64,000 bases of DNA from assembly GCF_003351025.1 (NCBI RefSeq), contig NZ_QPCG01000003.1, forward strand, positions 760,355 to 824,354, given 5' to 3'. Position 1 is the stretch's first letter. Every line of letters begins with the position of its first letter. The position numbers and the translations under genes were made by a program. The stretch comes from Mucilaginibacter endophyticus. Its GTDB lineage: Bacteria > Bacteroidota > Bacteroidia > Sphingobacteriales > Sphingobacteriaceae. This document shows, piece by piece, positions 61,863 to 64,000 of this stretch. The notes under the pieces are model-generated. The model was not told the origin of the DNA and ran no database searches. It saw only the letters and a list, made by a program, of their open reading frames with translations.

Positions 61863-64000
61863 TTACTTTTGTTCTTCCTGTTCTGGCTTTTTGCTTTCAC
61901 CTTTTCTGTCGGTAATTTTGATCTCTTTAGTTTCAGTATCAAAATCAACTACCATTACATCGCCTTCGGCTAATTCACCTTTCAGGATCTCTTCGGCAAT
62001 TGGATCTTCCAGGTATTTCTGGATGGCGCGTTTAAGCGGCCTTGCACCAAATTGCGAATCGTAACCTTTATCGGCAATGAAATCTTTAGCTGCTTCGGTA
62101 AGCTCAATTTTGAAACCTAAGCCATTTACACGGCTAAACAGGTAAGCAAGCTCGATATCGATGATCTTGAAGATCTCTTCTTTACCTAATGAGTTAAATA
62201 CGATAACATCATCAATACGGTTCAGGAACTCAGGTGCAAAAGCACGTTTCAAAGCATTCTCAATAACACCGCGTGAGTGGCTTTCGGCCTGTAAAGTTTT
62301 AGCATTGGTGCTGAAACCTACACCCTGACCAAAGTCTTTCAACTGGCGGGCACCGATGTTTGATGTCATGATAATGATGGTGTTCCTGAAATCAACCTTA
62401 CGGCCTAATGAATCGGTAAGCTGACCTTCGTCCAATACCTGTAACAGGATATTGAATACATCAGGGTGAGCTTTTTCGATCTCATCCAATAAAACTACCG
62501 CATATGGTTTACGACGTACTTTTTCAGTTAACTGACCGCCTTCTTCATAACCTACGTAGCCCGGAGGCGCACCTACTAAACGAGATACCGCGAATTTCTC
62601 CATGTACTCGCTCATGTCAATCTGGATCAGGGCGTCTTCAGTGTCAAACATAAAGCGGGCAAGCTCTTTGGCAAGCTCGGTTTTACCAACACCCGTAGGG
62701 CCTAAGAAAATGAATGAACCAATTGGCTTTTTAGGATCTTTCAAACCTGCACGGGTACGTTGTATAGCACGGGTTAGCTTTTTGATAGCTTCATCCTGAC
62801 CAATGATCTTGCTGGCAACAGTATCGCTCATATGCAACAGTTTCTGACTGTCGGCCTGACCAACACGTTGTACCGGGATACCGGTCATCATTGAAACCAC
62901 TTCGGCAACATTATCTTCGGTTACGGTGTAACGTTTAGATTTTGTTTCGGCTTCCCAAACAGCTTTTGCCTGGTCAAGCTCAACCAAAAGGTTTTTCTCG
63001 GTATCGCGCAATTGTGCAGCTTCTTCATATTTCTGGCTGCGAACAACTTTGTTTTTCTCTATCTTGATCTGCTCAATCTTTTGCTCAATATCCAGGATGT
63101 TTTGAGGCACGTGGATGTTGGTTAAGTGAACACGTGAACCTGCTTCGTCAAGCGCGTCGATAGCTTTATCTGGCAAAAACCTGTCGGTGATGTACCGGGT
63201 AGTTAAGTTAACGCAAGCGTTGATTGCTTCAGGAGTATAGGTAACACCGTGGTGTTCTTCATATTTATCCTTAATGCGGTTCAGTATCTCAATGGTTTCA
63301 GTCGGGGTAGCCGGCTCAACCATTACTTTTTGGAAACGACGGTCCAAAGCACCATCTTTTTCAATATACTGGCGATATTCATCTAAGGTAGTAGCGCCAA
63401 TGCATTGTATCTCTCCCCTCGCCAAAGCTGGTTTAAACATATTTGACGCGTCAAGCGAACCTGAAGCACCACCAGCACCTACTATAGTATGGATCTCGTC
63501 AATAAATAAAATTACATCAGGTGATTTTTCCAGTTCGTTCATTACCGCTTTCATACGCTCTTCAAACTGGCCACGGTATTTGGTACCTGCAACCAATGAG
63601 GCTAAATCAAGTGTAACTACACGCTTATTGAACAATACACGTGATACTTTGCGCTGAACAATGCGCAATGCAAGACCTTCGGCAATGGCCGATTTACCTA
63701 CACCCGGCTCACCTATCAATATAGGATTGTTCTTTTTACGGCGCGATAAAATTTGTGATACCCTTTCGATCTCTTTTTCACGACCAACAATCGGATCCAA
63801 CTTGCCATCTTCGGCGGCGCGGGTTAAATCGCGGCCAAAGTTGTCAAGCACCGGCGTTTTTGATTTAATGTCAGATACTTTTTTAGGCTGACTAAATGAC
63901 TCTTCTTCTTTAAAGTCATCGTCGCCACCTGTAGGTGATCCCGGCATTTCGTCAGTAACGTCGTTTTTATGTGATTCAACTTCGCCTTTAAATACCTCGT
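61863..64000 (-). CDS. clpC: ATP-dependent Clp protease ATP-binding subunit ClpC, N-terminus cut by window edge
   Basis: AAA+ unfoldase that feeds proteins to ClpP. About 712 residues are visible; the frame stays open to the right edge, where the N-terminal Clp-N domain should lie. The part present begins EVFKGEVESHKNDVTDEMPG and includes D1 Walker A GEPGVGKSA, the UVR-type segment RSQKYEEAAQLRDTEKNLLV, and D2 Walker A GPTGVGKTE. The C-terminal D2 small domain has FGARPLKRAIQKYLEDPIAE. The ATG at 63947 is internal and not the true start. The UVR segment separates it from ClpB. Confidence 0.95.
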   Translation of the reverse strand, partial: EVFKGEVESHKNDVTDEMPGSPTGGDDDFKEEESFSQPKKVSDIKSKTPVLDNFGRDLTRAAEDGKLDPIVGREKEIERVSQILSRRKKNNPILIGEPGVGKSAIAEGLALRIVQRKVSRVLFNKRVVTLDLASLVAGTKYRGQFEERMKAVMNELEKSPDVILFIDEIHTIVGAGGASGSLDASNMFKPALARGEIQCIGATTLDEYRQYIEKDGALDRRFQKVMVEPATPTETIEILNRIKDKYEEHHGVTYTPEAINACVNLTTRYITDRFLPDKAIDALDEAGSRVHLTNIHVPQNILDIEQKIEQIKIEKNKVVRSQKYEEAAQLRDTEKNLLVELDQAKAVWEAETKSKRYTVTEDNVAEVVSMMTGIPVQRVGQADSQKLLHMSDTVASKIIGQDEAIKKLTRAIQRTRAGLKDPKKPIGSFIFLGPTGVGKTELAKELARFMFDTEDALIQIDMSEYMEKFAVSRLVGAPPGYVGYEEGGQLTEKVRRKPYAVVLLDEIEKAHPDVFNILLQVLDEGQLTDSLGRKVDFRNTIIIMTSNIGARQLKDFGQGVGFSTNAKTLQAESHSRGVIENALKRAFAPEFLNRIDDVIVFNSLGKEEIFKIIDIELAYLFSRVNGLGFKIELTEAAKDFIADKGYDSQFGARPLKRAIQKYLEDPIAEEILKGELAEGDVMVVDFDTETKEIKITDRKGESKKPEQEEQK

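Noticed and set aside
63947..63947. ATG at 63947 as the start of the Clp ATPase
   Set aside because: The frame continues upstream to the window edge with ClpC-like sequence (EVFKGEVESHKNDVTDE), so this ATG is internal.

Overview
The window comes from a Bacteroidota chromosome. It most resembles the family Sphingobacteriaceae (Mucilaginibacter/Pedobacter type). The reasons are SusC/SusD pairs with FecI/FecR-type control, a hybrid two-component system, BlaI/BlaR1-like pairs, promoters of the -33 TTTG / -7 TAnnTTTG type, a one-gene lycopene cyclase, and many short palindromic intergenic repeats. The genus is inferred from gene content only. I see no IS element, prophage, CRISPR array or rRNA; there is one tRNA.

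Layout. (1) 1-7.5 kb: head of a probable fructan utilisation locus, with a SusC cut by the left edge, a fructokinase-like PfkB kinase and a sugar-porter MFS transporter, divergent from a hybrid sensor/regulator with a periplasmic sugar-binding domain. (2) 7.6-17.7 kb: an ECF sigma / FecR / SusC / SusD unit ending in two surface lipoprotein genes. (3) 17.9-30.7 kb: GH43, an AraC regulator and a GH2 enzyme carrying a nested discoidin domain, next to a second SusD/SusC/FecR set with a divergent ECF sigma gene. (4) 30.8-38.9 kb: a TonB-dependent receptor, two BlaI / M56-peptidase pairs and a small 2Fe-2S protein between them. (5) 39.3-45.7 kb: two paralogous FtsX/MacB-type permeases, one fused to a membrane-anchored AraC regulator. 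(6) 45.9-52.5 kb: tRNA-Asn, a PfkB kinase, a carotenoid cluster (crtB, unknown, lycopene cyclase, cytochrome b5-like, divergent crtI), an XRE regulator and an ECF sigma factor. (7) 52.7-64 kb: murB, a third BlaI / M56 pair, recN, a TonB-C protein, fabI, a small lipoprotein, a CarboxypepD-like protein, and clpC cut by the right edge.

How it works together. The left half imports and degrades glycans: two SusCD systems under sigma/anti-sigma control, one probably under direct sugar sensing. The middle is signalling and envelope stress; all three BlaI genes have recognisable dyad operators lying on their core promoters. The right half is pigment synthesis and housekeeping genes.

Most noteworthy: a shared operator TACGAA-N4-TTCGTA at two BlaI loci and a different tandem operator at the third; the AraC-FtsX fusion; an M56 protein with a long repeat tail; an in-frame proline-rich insertion in RecN that looks repeat-derived; and a cytochrome b5-like gene translationally coupled to the carotenoid operon.
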